A program made the translations under genes and the position numbers. Of a stretch of DNA of 35,342 nucleotides, positions 15,471-23,438 are shown one piece after another. Every line of letters begins with the position of its first letter. Position 1 is the first letter of the stretch. This DNA is from Flavobacteriales bacterium. GTDB taxonomy: Bacteria; Bacteroidota; Bacteroidia; Flavobacteriales_D; Crocinitomicaceae. Below the pieces are notes generated by a model. The model was not told the origin of the DNA. It saw only the letters and a list, made by a program, of their open reading frames with translations, and did not search any database. Location: assembly GCA_947474675.1 (NCBI GenBank), contig CANJKA010000031.1, positions 1-35,342 of the forward strand, written 5' to 3'.

Positions 15471-16415
15471 CGCCACCAACATTTTTTTCAAAATTGTTTG
15501 GGCGGTATAAATCCTATTTTCCGCCTGTTTCAATATCAATGAATCTGAACCATCCAATAATTCATCTGTCAATTCAACATTTCTTCTTACTGGTAAACAA
15601 TGCATAATTTTCGCCTTGTTTGTTCCCTTTACCTTTTCATTCGTTAACAACCAATCTTCTTTTACTTCAGGCATACTACCGTAATTTTCATACGAAGACC
15701 AATTTTTCACATAAACAAAATCAGCCCCTTTTAACGCTTCTTCTTGGTTTGAAATAATCGTTGCTCCATTTGTAAAATCTTCACACAACTCATAACCTTC
15801 AGGATGTGTTATCACAAAATCAACGTCTGCCTTACACATCCATTCTGAAAAAGAATTTGGAACTGCTTGTGGTAACGCTTTAATATGTGGAGCCCATGTT
15901 AAAACCACTTTTGGCTTTGATGGTTTGTTCCAATTTTCTTTAATTGTCATTAAATCGGTGAAACTTTGCAAGGGATGTAAGGTAGCAGATTCCATAGAGA
16001 CTATCGGAACTGTACAATATTTCAAAAAAGAATTCAAAACGTTTTCTGAATAATCTGCTTCTTTTGATTTCAATTCTGGAAAACATCTTATTCCGACAAT
16101 ATCACAATAAACACTCATGATAGCGGCCGCATCTTTAACATGTTCAACAGAATCTCCATTCATAATTGAACCGTCTTCCATCTCCAATTTCCAACCTTCT
16201 TGATTGATGTTTAAAACAATTACATTCATCCCCAAATTCAACGCTGCTTTTTGCATACTCAAACGTGTTCTGAAACTTGGATTCATAAAAATCAAACCCA
16301 ATGTTTTATTCTTTCCTAAATCTTTAAAAGAATATGGATTTGCTTTCAATTGAATTGCTTCGTTTAGAATCATTTCAAGATCCTGAATATCGTTTATTGA
16401 AGTGAATTTTTTCAT
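15465..16415 (-). CDS. argF': N-acyl-L-ornithine carbamoyltransferase (acetyl- or succinylornithine type)
   Basis: Carbamoylates an N-acylated ornithine, the Bacteroidota/Xanthomonas variant of the arginine pathway. Transcarbamylase carbamoyl-phosphate motif SFRTR in place of STRTR, then QKAALNLGMNV, ESATLHPLQSFTDL, the HCLPVRRN motif and WAPH. In the substrate loop the sequence is NGDSVEH: residue 90, counted from the chosen start, is Val. From memory, this position is Glu92 in the Xanthomonas acetylornithine enzyme and Pro90 in the Bacteroides succinylornithine enzyme, so the acyl group cannot be assigned. I chose ATG 16413-16415 (MKKFTSI, 316 residues) over an upstream TTG. It starts 5 nt after the argD stop. 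Confidence 0.94.
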   Translation of the reverse strand: MKKFTSINDIQDLEMILNEAIQLKANPYSFKDLGKNKTLGLIFMNPSFRTRLSMQKAALNLGMNVIVLNINQEGWKLEMEDGSIMNGDSVEHVKDAAAIMSVYCDIVGIRCFPELKSKEADYSENVLNSFLKYCTVPIVSMESATLHPLQSFTDLMTIKENWNKPSKPKVVLTWAPHIKALPQAVPNSFSEWMCKADVDFVITHPEGYELCEDFTNGATIISNQEEALKGADFVYVKNWSSYENYGSMPEVKEDWLLTNEKVKGTNKAKIMHCLPVRRNVELTDELLDGSDSLILKQAENRIYTAQTILKKMLVAP

Positions 16416-16420
16416 TTTTT

Positions 16421-17605
16421 TCAAAATTGAGTCGGGGGGATGAATCCCGACTTTGTATTATCAAAATTAGACGGGATGAATCCCGTCTCTACGGATTTAA
16501 ATGCTTCTAAAAACATATCTATTTCTATTTTTTGAATTGCCAATGAAGGCAGAATTCTCAAGGTGTTTTTATTGGAGGATGCTCCAGTGAAAATTCTGTG
16601 TTCGGATAAAAGCTTATTTCTAAAACTAGAACACGATTCATACAATTCAACTCCAATCATTAAACCTTGCCCTCTTACTTCTTTCAAATTTGGAAACTGT
16701 TTTAACCGTTCGATTAAATAGTCACCTTGCTTAAGCGAATTTTCCATCAAATTCTCTTTTTCAATAATATCTAAAACAGAAATCGCTGCGGCACATGCTA
16801 AATAATTCCCCCCGAAAGTTGTTCCTAACATTTCTTTCTTCGCCTCAAATTTTGGACTGATCAAAATTCCTCCTATTGGAAACCCATTTCCCATTCCTTT
16901 TGCTACTGAAATAATATCTGGTTTTATTCCTGCATATTGATGTGCGAAAAATTTACCTGTTCTTCCATAACCTGATTGAACTTCGTCTAAAATTAAAACC
17001 GCTCCTGTTTCTTTACATAGTGATTCTATCTTTTTCAAAAAATCTATTGTTGGAATATTTACTCCTCCTACTCCTTGAATTCCTTCTATAATTACCGCAC
17101 AAACACTTGAATCTAATTCATTTTCTAATGCTTCTAAATCATTCAATGGAAGAAAAACAATGTTCTCATTTTCATTAATCGGAGCCACAATGTTCAAATT
17201 ATCTGTTGCTGCAACTGCTAATGATGTTCTCCCGTGAAATGAGGATTGAAAAGAAATTATCTTCTTTCTGCCGTTTTGAAAGGATGCTAACTTAAACGCA
17301 TTCTCATTTGCTTCTGCTCCTGAATTACATAAAAACAAATTATAATCTGGATAACCCGATATTCTTCCTAACTTTTCAGCGAGTTCATCTTGTATTCCGA
17401 TTTTTACTGAATTTGAATAGAATCCTATGTTTTTTAATTGGTTTGTTATTACTGAAACATAATCGGGATGGCTGTGGCCTACTGAAATTACTGCGTGACC
17501 GCCGTATAGGTCTAAATATTGGATTCCTTCGTTGTCCCATAAGGTTGAACCTAATGCTTTTTTAATTTCTATGTTGAATATGTTGTATACGTTGAATGAC
17601 TTCAT
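16421..17605 (-). CDS. argD: N-acyl-ornithine aminotransferase with repeat-encoded C-terminal tail
   Basis: A class III PLP-dependent aminotransferase converting N-acyl-glutamate semialdehyde to N-acyl-ornithine. Seen: GGHAVISVGHSHP, NSGAEANENAFKLA, SFHGRTSLAV, LILDEVQSGYGRTGKFFAHQ and VAKGMGNGFPIGG, in which the Lys forms the Schiff base; then TTFGGNYLACAAA. The core ends near residue 370 (EAFK). The last 24 residues (SVETGFIPSNF then SGFIPPTQF) are encoded by two hairpins of the repeat family at 16430-16494. In many Flavobacteria proC precedes this gene; here the 102-nt gap to argC holds only a repeat. Confidence 0.94.
   Translation of the reverse strand: MKSFNVYNIFNIEIKKALGSTLWDNEGIQYLDLYGGHAVISVGHSHPDYVSVITNQLKNIGFYSNSVKIGIQDELAEKLGRISGYPDYNLFLCNSGAEANENAFKLASFQNGRKKIISFQSSFHGRTSLAVAATDNLNIVAPINENENIVFLPLNDLEALENELDSSVCAVIIEGIQGVGGVNIPTIDFLKKIESLCKETGAVLILDEVQSGYGRTGKFFAHQYAGIKPDIISVAKGMGNGFPIGGILISPKFEAKKEMLGTTFGGNYLACAAAISVLDIIEKENLMENSLKQGDYLIERLKQFPNLKEVRGQGLMIGVELYESCSSFRNKLLSEHRIFTGASSNKNTLRILPSLAIQKIEIDMFLEAFKSVETGFIPSNFDNTKSGFIPPTQF
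16430..16494. repeat. Double hairpin element inside the 3' end of argD
   Basis: Hairpin one has arms AGTCGGG (16430-16436) and CCCGACT (16446-16452) around a GATGAAT core. Hairpin two is AGACGGGATGAATCCCGTCT (16469-16488, 8-bp stem, TGAA loop) followed by CTACGG (16489-16494). Both are translated in argD. There are no 14-mer units here. Confidence 0.9.
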
Positions 17606-17621
17606 TTTTTTTATTTTTTGT

Positions 17622-17722
17622 GATGAATCGGTTTTTGCGATGAATCGGTTTTTGATGTAAATCGGTTTTTAGTCGCGATGAATCGCGATTCTACGGCATC
17701 GCATTTTTCAAAATGCGGATGC
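17622..17722. repeat. Hairpin element between argC and argD
   Basis: Loose tandem units GATGAATCGGTTTTT at 17622 and 17640 and GATGTAAATCGGTTTTT at 17654, then the hairpin TCGCGATGAATCGCGA (17673-17688) and CTACGG (17691-17696). Directly abutting is a second hairpin, GCATC-GCATTTT-TC-AAAATGC-g-GATGC (17696-17722), which overlaps the argC stop codon (17708-17710). Confidence 0.88.
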
Positions 17723-18682
17723 TTTTAACCGTAACCCCATCGTTTCATTTAATCCGAACATTAAATTCATATTTTGAACTGCTTGTCCGGATGCTCCTTT
17801 TAATAAATTATCGATTATGCTAACTATCATCAATTGATTTTCGTGTTTTTCTAAATAAATCATGCATTTGTTGGTGTTTACCACCTGCTTCAAATCGATG
17901 TTCCTTTTTGAAACATGAACAAATGGATGCTCTTTGTAATAATTCTCAAATAAATCAATTAATTCTTCTTCTGTTTGACTGGAGGAAACAGTGATACTTG
18001 CAAAAATACCTCTTGAAAAAGCTCCTCTTTGTGGGATCATTACAATCTGTTCATCAAAACTATTTTGTAATTGATGAATACTTTGCTTGATCTCCATCAA
18101 ATGCTGGTGTGTGAAAGCTTTGTAAATCGATAAATTATTGACTCTTTTGGAAAAATGGGAAGACTCACTAAACGATTGTCCTGCACCTGTTGACCCTGTT
18201 GTTGCTGAAATATAAATGTCAGATTCTAAATTAACTTTTCCGAAAAGAGGTAACAGCCCCAATTGAATCGCCGTTGCAAAACAACCTGGATTAGCAATAT
18301 TACTTGCACTTTTAATTGCTTCTTTGTTCAACTCTGGTAAACCATAAACGAAAGACGAACTATCTTGACTTTTCATTCTAAAATCCTGACTTAAATCAAT
18401 AATTTTAGTCGTTTTTAAAAATTTATTATCCGAAAGGACTTTCTTCGCTTCTCCATGTCCAACACATAAAAAAATAACATCTATCTCTTGAATTATTTCA
18501 TTCGTGAAAACCATTTCCATTTCACCCAATAAATCAGTATGAACATCTGAAACCAATTTCCCGAATTGACTTTTACTGTGGATAAAAACAATTTCTGCAT
18601 CTGGGTGATTGACCAAGATTCTCAGAAGTTCTCCTCCTGTATACCCTGCTCCACCCATTATCCCTATTTTAATATTCTGCAT
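17708..18682 (-). CDS. argC: N-acyl-gamma-glutamyl-phosphate reductase
   Basis: NADPH-dependent reduction of N-acyl-glutamyl phosphate to the semialdehyde. N-terminal Rossmann motif GIMGGAGYTGGELLRIL at residues 7-23, catalytic Cys in NPGCFATAIQLGLLP near 150, and SFSESSHFSKR and HQHLMEI in the dimerisation domain. 324 residues, normal length, ending LRLKASAF like family members, so here the neighbouring repeat has not extended the protein. Its ATG lies 14 nt inside the end of argG, which implies translational coupling. Confidence 0.96.
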   Translation of the reverse strand: MQNIKIGIMGGAGYTGGELLRILVNHPDAEIVFIHSKSQFGKLVSDVHTDLLGEMEMVFTNEIIQEIDVIFLCVGHGEAKKVLSDNKFLKTTKIIDLSQDFRMKSQDSSSFVYGLPELNKEAIKSASNIANPGCFATAIQLGLLPLFGKVNLESDIYISATTGSTGAGQSFSESSHFSKRVNNLSIYKAFTHQHLMEIKQSIHQLQNSFDEQIVMIPQRGAFSRGIFASITVSSSQTEEELIDLFENYYKEHPFVHVSKRNIDLKQVVNTNKCMIYLEKHENQLMIVSIIDNLLKGASGQAVQNMNLMFGLNETMGLRLKASAF

Positions 18683-19883
18683 CTTCTAATTCTTTATTTA
18701 CTTGATGAAAAATTGAAGTTTGATTTCCAATGATTTTCGTAAATCCTTTTACATCTTCACCTGACCAACTATTATTCATTTCACCGTATGATCCAAATTT
18801 ATCTGACATTAAATCATGTTTACTCTTAATTCCATTCAATACAAATCGGTAAGGCATTAATGTCAAATAAACTTCTCCTGTAACATTTTCTTGTGTATTT
18901 TCAAAAAAAGCTTCCATATCTCTCATTGTCGGATCTAACATTTGCCCTTCGTGTAATGAATTTCCATACCAAGCAGCAAGTTGATCTTTCCAAAACAATT
19001 GCCATTTAGTTAAGACATGTTTTTCCAATAAATGATGAGCTTTAATAATGATTGTCGGAGCTGCAGCTTCAAAACCAACTCTTCCTTTTATACCAATAAT
19101 TGTATCACCAACATGAATATCTCTTCCAATCCCATATGGTTGTGCCATATCTTGAAGTTTTTCAATTGCTTTTACAGATGATGAAAAAATCTCACCATTT
19201 AAAGCAACTAATTCACCTTTCTGAAAACTCAACACAATTTCCTTATTTTCGGTTTCAGTAACTTGAGTCGGCCAAGCATCTTCAGGCAAATTTTGGTTTG
19301 AAGTCAACGTTTCTTTTCCTCCAACCGAAGTTCCCCAAATTCCTTTGTTGACACTGTATTTTGCTTTTTCGAAATCGTATTCAACTCCATTCTCTTTCAA
19401 GAATTCAATTTCAGCTTCTCTGCTTAATTTCAAATCTCTAATTGGCGTAATGATTTTTACTTCTGGAAGAATATGGTTGAAAATCATATCAAATCTTACT
19501 TGATCGTTTCCTGCTCCTGTACTACCGTGAGCAATTGTTGAAATACCTAAATCTTTCGCATATTTTGCAATTGTAATTGCTTGAACTACTCTTTCGGAAC
19601 TTACACTTAAGGGATATGTTCCGTTTTTTAATACGTTTCCGAAAATCATGAATTTGATACAATCTTGGTAATATTCTTCTCTTACATCAATACAGATGAA
19701 TGATTTTACTCCGATTGATTTTACTTTCTTTTCTAAAGCTATAATATCTTCATCTGTAAATGCACCTGTATTAATTGTTACTGCGTGAACTTCTAAATTT
19801 TTGATTTTATTTAAATATACTGCGCAGTAGGTTGTGTCTAAACCGCCGCTGTATGCTAGAACTATTGAATTGTTGTTTGTCAT
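18669..19883 (-). CDS. argG: Argininosuccinate synthase
   Basis: Joins citrulline and aspartate at the cost of ATP to AMP and pyrophosphate. The N-terminal PP-loop LAYSGGLDTTYCAVYL is clear, followed by GSTGAGNDQVRF and VGGKET, which contact citrulline and aspartate, and the C-terminal oligomerisation region with GRDIHVGDTIIGIKGRVGFEAAAP. 404 residues. It starts with ATG at 19881-19883, 5 nt after the stop of the upstream acyltransferase, and overlaps argC by 14 nt. Second gene of the operon. Confidence 0.97.
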   Translation of the reverse strand: MTNNNSIVLAYSGGLDTTYCAVYLNKIKNLEVHAVTINTGAFTDEDIIALEKKVKSIGVKSFICIDVREEYYQDCIKFMIFGNVLKNGTYPLSVSSERVVQAITIAKYAKDLGISTIAHGSTGAGNDQVRFDMIFNHILPEVKIITPIRDLKLSREAEIEFLKENGVEYDFEKAKYSVNKGIWGTSVGGKETLTSNQNLPEDAWPTQVTETENKEIVLSFQKGELVALNGEIFSSSVKAIEKLQDMAQPYGIGRDIHVGDTIIGIKGRVGFEAAAPTIIIKAHHLLEKHVLTKWQLFWKDQLAAWYGNSLHEGQMLDPTMRDMEAFFENTQENVTGEVYLTLMPYRFVLNGIKSKHDLMSDKFGSYGEMNNSWSGEDVKGFTKIIGNQTSIFHQVNKELEDAEY

Positions 19884-19888
19884 TTTTT

Positions 19889-20491
19889 TTATTTTTTAAA
19901 AATTGGATTTATTGCGATCATGGGCTGATTGCAATCAGCCCCGACGAGATTCAATTTCAATTTTGGATCGTACATCATTGATGTACACAAACAATTTTTA
20001 AAATTTTTACTTGTCAAAATATCGTAATTCACACAACTTTTACAACCATTCCAAAACTGTTCGTCATTTGTTAATTCTGAATACGTAACAGGTTCATACC
20101 CTAATTCTGAATTAATTTTCATTACTGCCAATCCTGTTGTTAAACCAAAAATTTTGGCATTTGGGTAAATCTTTTTTGATAATTCAAAAATTTCCTTTTT
20201 AATCATTTTCGCAACCCCTGAATTACGGAATTCGGGAGAAACAATAAGCCCTGAATTGGCTACATACTCTCCGGATTGCCATGACTCGATATAGCAAAAT
20301 CCAGCCCACACGTTCTTTTCATCAAAAGCGATAACTGCCTTTCCTTCCAGAATTTTTTCCTGAATATAAGCGGGCGAACGTTTGGCAATTCCCGTACCTC
20401 TTTTCAAGGACGATATTTCCATTTCGTTGCAAATTTGCTGAGCAAATTCTAAGTGCTTTTCAGAAGCGTTAATAACTGTAATTTGTAACAT
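19889..20491 (-). CDS. GNAT acyltransferase, probable N-acylglutamate synthase
   Basis: The first gene of the arginine operon and the only candidate for the missing first step, acylation of glutamate; no argA or argJ is present in the window. GNAT features: VIAFDEKNVWAGFCYIE (strands 3-4), then NSGLIVSPEFRNSGVAKMIK, in which R/N-x-x-G-V/A is the acyl-CoA loop, and AVMKINSELGYEPVTY. A cysteine-rich C-terminal part (CKSCVNY, NCLCTSMM) is unusual for GNATs. I recall that Bacteroides uses a related operon gene for N-succinylglutamate synthesis; treat that as recollection. The last residues (VGADCNQPMIA) come from a repeat hairpin. I prefer ATG 20489-20491 over the longer TTG reading (20527). Confidence 0.8.
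   Translation of the reverse strand: MLQITVINASEKHLEFAQQICNEMEISSLKRGTGIAKRSPAYIQEKILEGKAVIAFDEKNVWAGFCYIESWQSGEYVANSGLIVSPEFRNSGVAKMIKKEIFELSKKIYPNAKIFGLTTGLAVMKINSELGYEPVTYSELTNDEQFWNGCKSCVNYDILTSKNFKNCLCTSMMYDPKLKLNLVGADCNQPMIAINPIFKK
19922..19948. repeat. Perfect 20-bp palindrome inside the acyltransferase 3' end
   Basis: GGGCTGATTGCAATCAGCCC (19922-19941) is a perfect palindrome followed by CGACGAG, one change from the CTACGAG tail of the argB element. There are no tandem units, apart from ATTGCGATCATG beside it. It is in frame in the acyltransferase gene. Confidence 0.75.
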
Positions 20492-20508
20492 TTTTAGATA
20501 CTTTTTTA

Positions 20509-20538
20509 CAAATGTATGACATTCCAAAGATATAATAA
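20509..20538 (-). promoter_or_regulatory. Probable promoter of the arginine operon
   Basis: On the minus strand TTA (20538-20536), a 19-nt spacer, then TACATTTG (20516-20509), matching TAnnTTTG exactly with one miss in TTG. The expected start is about 12 nt before the ATG at 20491. A second -7-like TATCTTTG is at 20525-20532. It is divergent to the valS promoter. Confidence 0.5.
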
Positions 20539-20556
20539 CTATAAAATGTAAATAAT

Positions 20557-20575
20557 ATTAGATTTTATATCTAAT
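20557..20575. promoter_or_regulatory. Inverted repeat between the arg and valS promoters
   Basis: ATTAGAT-TTTAT-ATCTAAT, 7-bp arms, about 20 bp upstream of the -33 region of the arginine operon. Position and symmetry fit an operator for a dimeric regulator such as an ArgR/Lrp-type protein, but AT-rich DNA gives such matches by chance. Confidence 0.3.
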
Positions 20576-20634
20576 TTAAACATTTAAAAGTCAAATACTA
20601 TCTTTTTTTAACAGATATTTCAGGTAAAAAGACT

Positions 20635-20664
20635 TTGAAATCCTCCTTTAAAACCCTATATTTG
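20635..20664 (+). promoter_or_regulatory. valS promoter, consensus Bacteroidota type
   Basis: TTG (20635-20637), exactly 19 nt, then TATATTTG (20657-20664): a perfect match to TTG-N19-TAnnTTTG. Transcription would begin near 20670, about 12 nt before ATG 20683. This shows that the in-frame TTG at 20635 is the -33 box, not a start codon. Confidence 0.75.
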
Positions 20665-20682
20665 CACCTCAATAAAAAAAAC

Positions 20683-23313
20683 ATGGAAACACCAAAAACG
20701 TATGAGCCTTTAAAGGCAGAAGAGAAATGGTATGCACATTGGATGGAAAAAGGTTACTTTCATTCAGTTCCCGACGAGCGTGAAGCATATACAATTGTCA
20801 TTCCTCCTCCAAACGTCACTGGTGTTTTACACATGGGACACATGTTGAACAACACAATCCAAGATGTTTTGGTACGTCGTGCTAGAATGTTAGGTAAAAA
20901 TGCATGTTGGGTTCCAGGAACTGATCATGCGTCTATTGCTACAGAAGCGAAAGTTGTACAAAAATTACGCGCTGAAGGAATTAAAAAATCAGATTTATCT
21001 CGTGAAGATTTCTTGAAACATGCATTCGTATGGAAAGATAAACACGGTGGAATTATTTTGGAACAATTAAAAAAACTGGGGGCTTCTTGTGATTGGGAAC
21101 GTACTAGTTTTACAATGGATCCTGAATATTCTGAATCTGTAATCAATGTATTTATCGATTTATTCAACAAAGGAAAAGTTTATAGAAAAGCTAGAATGGT
21201 GAACTGGGATCCTGAAGCTTTAACTGCTGTTTCTGACGAAGAGGTAAATCACAAAGAAGTAAATTCAAAATTATTCTACGTTCGTTATAAAATTGCTGGT
21301 AGCGATGATAAATGGTTGACAATTGCAACGACTCGTCCTGAAACTATTTTAGGTGATAGCGCAATTTGTATAAATCCAAACGATGAACGTTTCAAACATT
21401 TGCACGGAAAACAAGCAATTGTTCCAATAGCGAATCGTACTATTCCAATTATTTTGGATGAATACGTTGACATTGAATTCGGTACTGGTTGTTTGAAAGT
21501 TACGCCTGCTCATGATACAAACGATTATGAATTAGGGAACAAACATAATTTAGAAACAATTGATATTCTGAACGATAACGGTACTTTAAATGAAAACGGT
21601 TTGCATTATGCGGGACAAGATCGTTTTGAGGTTCGTAAAGCTATTGAGAAAGAATTATACGATAAAGGGTATTTGGTAAAAACAGAAGACCACATCAATA
21701 AAGTTGGTTTTTCTGAAAGAACTGATGCAGTTATCGAACCAAAATTATCTTTGCAATGGTTTGTTTCAATGAAAGAATTGGCTCAACCTGCTTTGGATCA
21801 AGTAATGAATGGAGATATTGCTTTCCATCCTGAAAAATTCAAAAATACCTACCGTCACTGGATGGAAAACGTAAAAGACTGGTGTATTTCTCGTCAACTT
21901 TGGTGGGGACATCGTATTCCTGTTTTCTATTACGGAACTGGAGCTGATGATTTCGTTGTTGCTAAAACAATTGAAGAAGCGATGGTTTCTGCATCAGAAA
22001 AAACAGGAAGAACAATTCCAGCCAATGAATTAAGACAAGACGAAGATGTATTAGATACTTGGTTCTCAAGTTGGTTATGGCCAATTTCAGTTTTTAACGG
22101 GTTGACTAAGCCAAACAACGAAGAAATCAATTATTATTATCCTACAAATGATTTAGTAACAGCTCCAGAAATTATGTTCTTCTGGGTGGCTAGAATGATC
22201 ATTGCCGGAAACGAATACATGGATGGAAAAATTCCTTTCAAAAACGTTTACTATACCGGAATCGTAAGAGATAAATTAGGAAGAAAAATGTCTAAATCTT
22301 TGGGTAATTCTCCTGATCCAATTGATTTAATTGAGAAATATGGTGCGGATGGTGTTCGTTTAGGAACGTTAATTTCTTCTCCTGCTGGAAATGATTTACC
22401 TTTCGACATGTCACAATGTGAACAAGGTAGAAACTTTACAAATAAAATCTGGAATGCATTGCGTCTAGTAGATGGATGGGAAGTTAGAGATATCGAACAA
22501 CCTAAATCTTCTATCAAAGCAATCGAATGGTTTGAATCTAAATTCAATCAAGAATTAACAATCATCAATGACTTGTTTGATAAATTCAGAATTTCTGAAG
22601 CGTTAATGACAACTTACAAATTAATTTGGGATGATTTCTGTGCTTGGTATCTAGAAATGGTTAAACCAGGATACCAACAACCAATTGATTCAAAAACATT
22701 GGAAGCTACAAAAGTTTTCTTTGAGAAATTATTGAAAATTGTTCATCCATTCACTCCTTTTATTGCGGAAGAATTATGGCATTTAATCCGTGAACGTGAA
22801 GAAGGAAATGATATTATTATTGCTACTTGGCCAGAACTAGGTAAAGTTGATAATACGGTTTTAGAGAACTTTAAATCTGCTGAAGAAGTCATTATTCATA
22901 TCAGAAATGCTCGTAAGAAAAACAACATTGCGAACAAATTGAAAATGGATCTATTCGTGAAGAAAAATACAGATATCGACACAACTTTCGATTCTGTTAT
23001 TTCTAAAATGGGTAATCTTTCATCTTTGGAATATGTAACTGAAAAAGTGGGTAATTCAAATTCATTCATTGTTAATTCTAACGAATACTATATTCCTTTT
23101 GGAGAAAATATCGATTTAGAAGCTGAAAAAGCAAAAATTAATGAAGAATTAACTCATGCAAAACGATTATTAGAAACTGTTTATCAAAAACTTAAAAATG
23201 AGAAATTTGTTTCTAATGCTCCTGAACAAGTATTAACAATGGAAAGAAAGAAAGAATCGGATTCATTGAATAAGATTAAGATTTTAGAAGAGAAACTATC
23301 TTCAATGAACTGA
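20683..23313 (+). CDS. valS: Valyl-tRNA synthetase
   Basis: Charges tRNA-Val with valine; class Ia synthetase with an editing domain. Signatures: [13 protein letters not shown] (HMGH at residues 50-53), [10 protein letters not shown] and the [16 protein letters not shown] of the CP1 editing domain, [15 protein letters not shown], and the KMSKS loop at 535-539 ([13 protein letters not shown]). The C-terminal about 60 residues are a coiled coil ([17 protein letters not shown]), the tRNA-binding arm. From the chosen ATG it is 876 residues, normal for the family. The ATG is fixed by the upstream consensus promoter. The stop codon lies in the outer arm of a large inverted repeat at 23302-23377. 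Confidence 0.97.
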   Translation: METPKTYEPLKAEEKWYAHWMEKGYFHSVPDEREAYTIVIPPPNVTGVLHMGHMLNNTIQDVLVRRARMLGKNACWVPGTDHASIATEAKVVQKLRAEGIKKSDLSREDFLKHAFVWKDKHGGIILEQLKKLGASCDWERTSFTMDPEYSESVINVFIDLFNKGKVYRKARMVNWDPEALTAVSDEEVNHKEVNSKLFYVRYKIAGSDDKWLTIATTRPETILGDSAICINPNDERFKHLHGKQAIVPIANRTIPIILDEYVDIEFGTGCLKVTPAHDTNDYELGNKHNLETIDILNDNGTLNENGLHYAGQDRFEVRKAIEKELYDKGYLVKTEDHINKVGFSERTDAVIEPKLSLQWFVSMKELAQPALDQVMNGDIAFHPEKFKNTYRHWMENVKDWCISRQLWWGHRIPVFYYGTGADDFVVAKTIEEAMVSASEKTGRTIPANELRQDEDVLDTWFSSWLWPISVFNGLTKPNNEEINYYYPTNDLVTAPEIMFFWVARMIIAGNEYMDGKIPFKNVYYTGIVRDKLGRKMSKSLGNSPDPIDLIEKYGADGVRLGTLISSPAGNDLPFDMSQCEQGRNFTNKIWNALRLVDGWEVRDIEQPKSSIKAIEWFESKFNQELTIINDLFDKFRISEALMTTYKLIWDDFCAWYLEMVKPGYQQPIDSKTLEATKVFFEKLLKIVHPFTPFIAEELWHLIREREEGNDIIIATWPELGKVDNTVLENFKSAEEVIIHIRNARKKNNIANKLKMDLFVKKNTDIDTTFDSVISKMGNLSSLEYVTEKVGNSNSFIVNSNEYYIPFGENIDLEAEKAKINEELTHAKRLLETVYQKLKNEKFVSNAPEQVLTMERKKESDSLNKIKILEEKLSSMN

Positions 23314-23377
23314 CTTCGGTACGATTTTAAGATTTACAAGTGTAAATCTTAAAATCACTCAGTCGAACGTTCATTGA
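23302..23377. repeat. Nested inverted repeat at the valS 3' end
   Basis: The inner arms are a perfect 16-bp inverted repeat (GATTTTAAGATTTACA / TGTAAATCTTAAAATC) around two bases at 23323-23356. Outside are GACT/AGTC pairs, then TCAATGAAC (23302-23310) against GTTCATTGA (23369-23377). The outer arm is in valS coding sequence. No T run follows, so it is not a classical terminator. Confidence 0.75.
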
Positions 23378-23438
23378 ATATCAATTATACCTTCGTTTTA
23401 CAATACCAAAGTATGGGGATATTAATAAAAAAATAGTG

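Noticed and set aside
20492..20527. Upstream TTG start of the acyltransferase
   Set aside because: It overlaps the TACATTTG promoter box. ATG 20491 fits GNAT starts better.
20635..20682. N-terminal extension of valS from a TTG
   Set aside because: TTG 20635 with TATATTTG at 20657 forms a consensus promoter, so the ATG at 20683 is the start; the extension has no family match.
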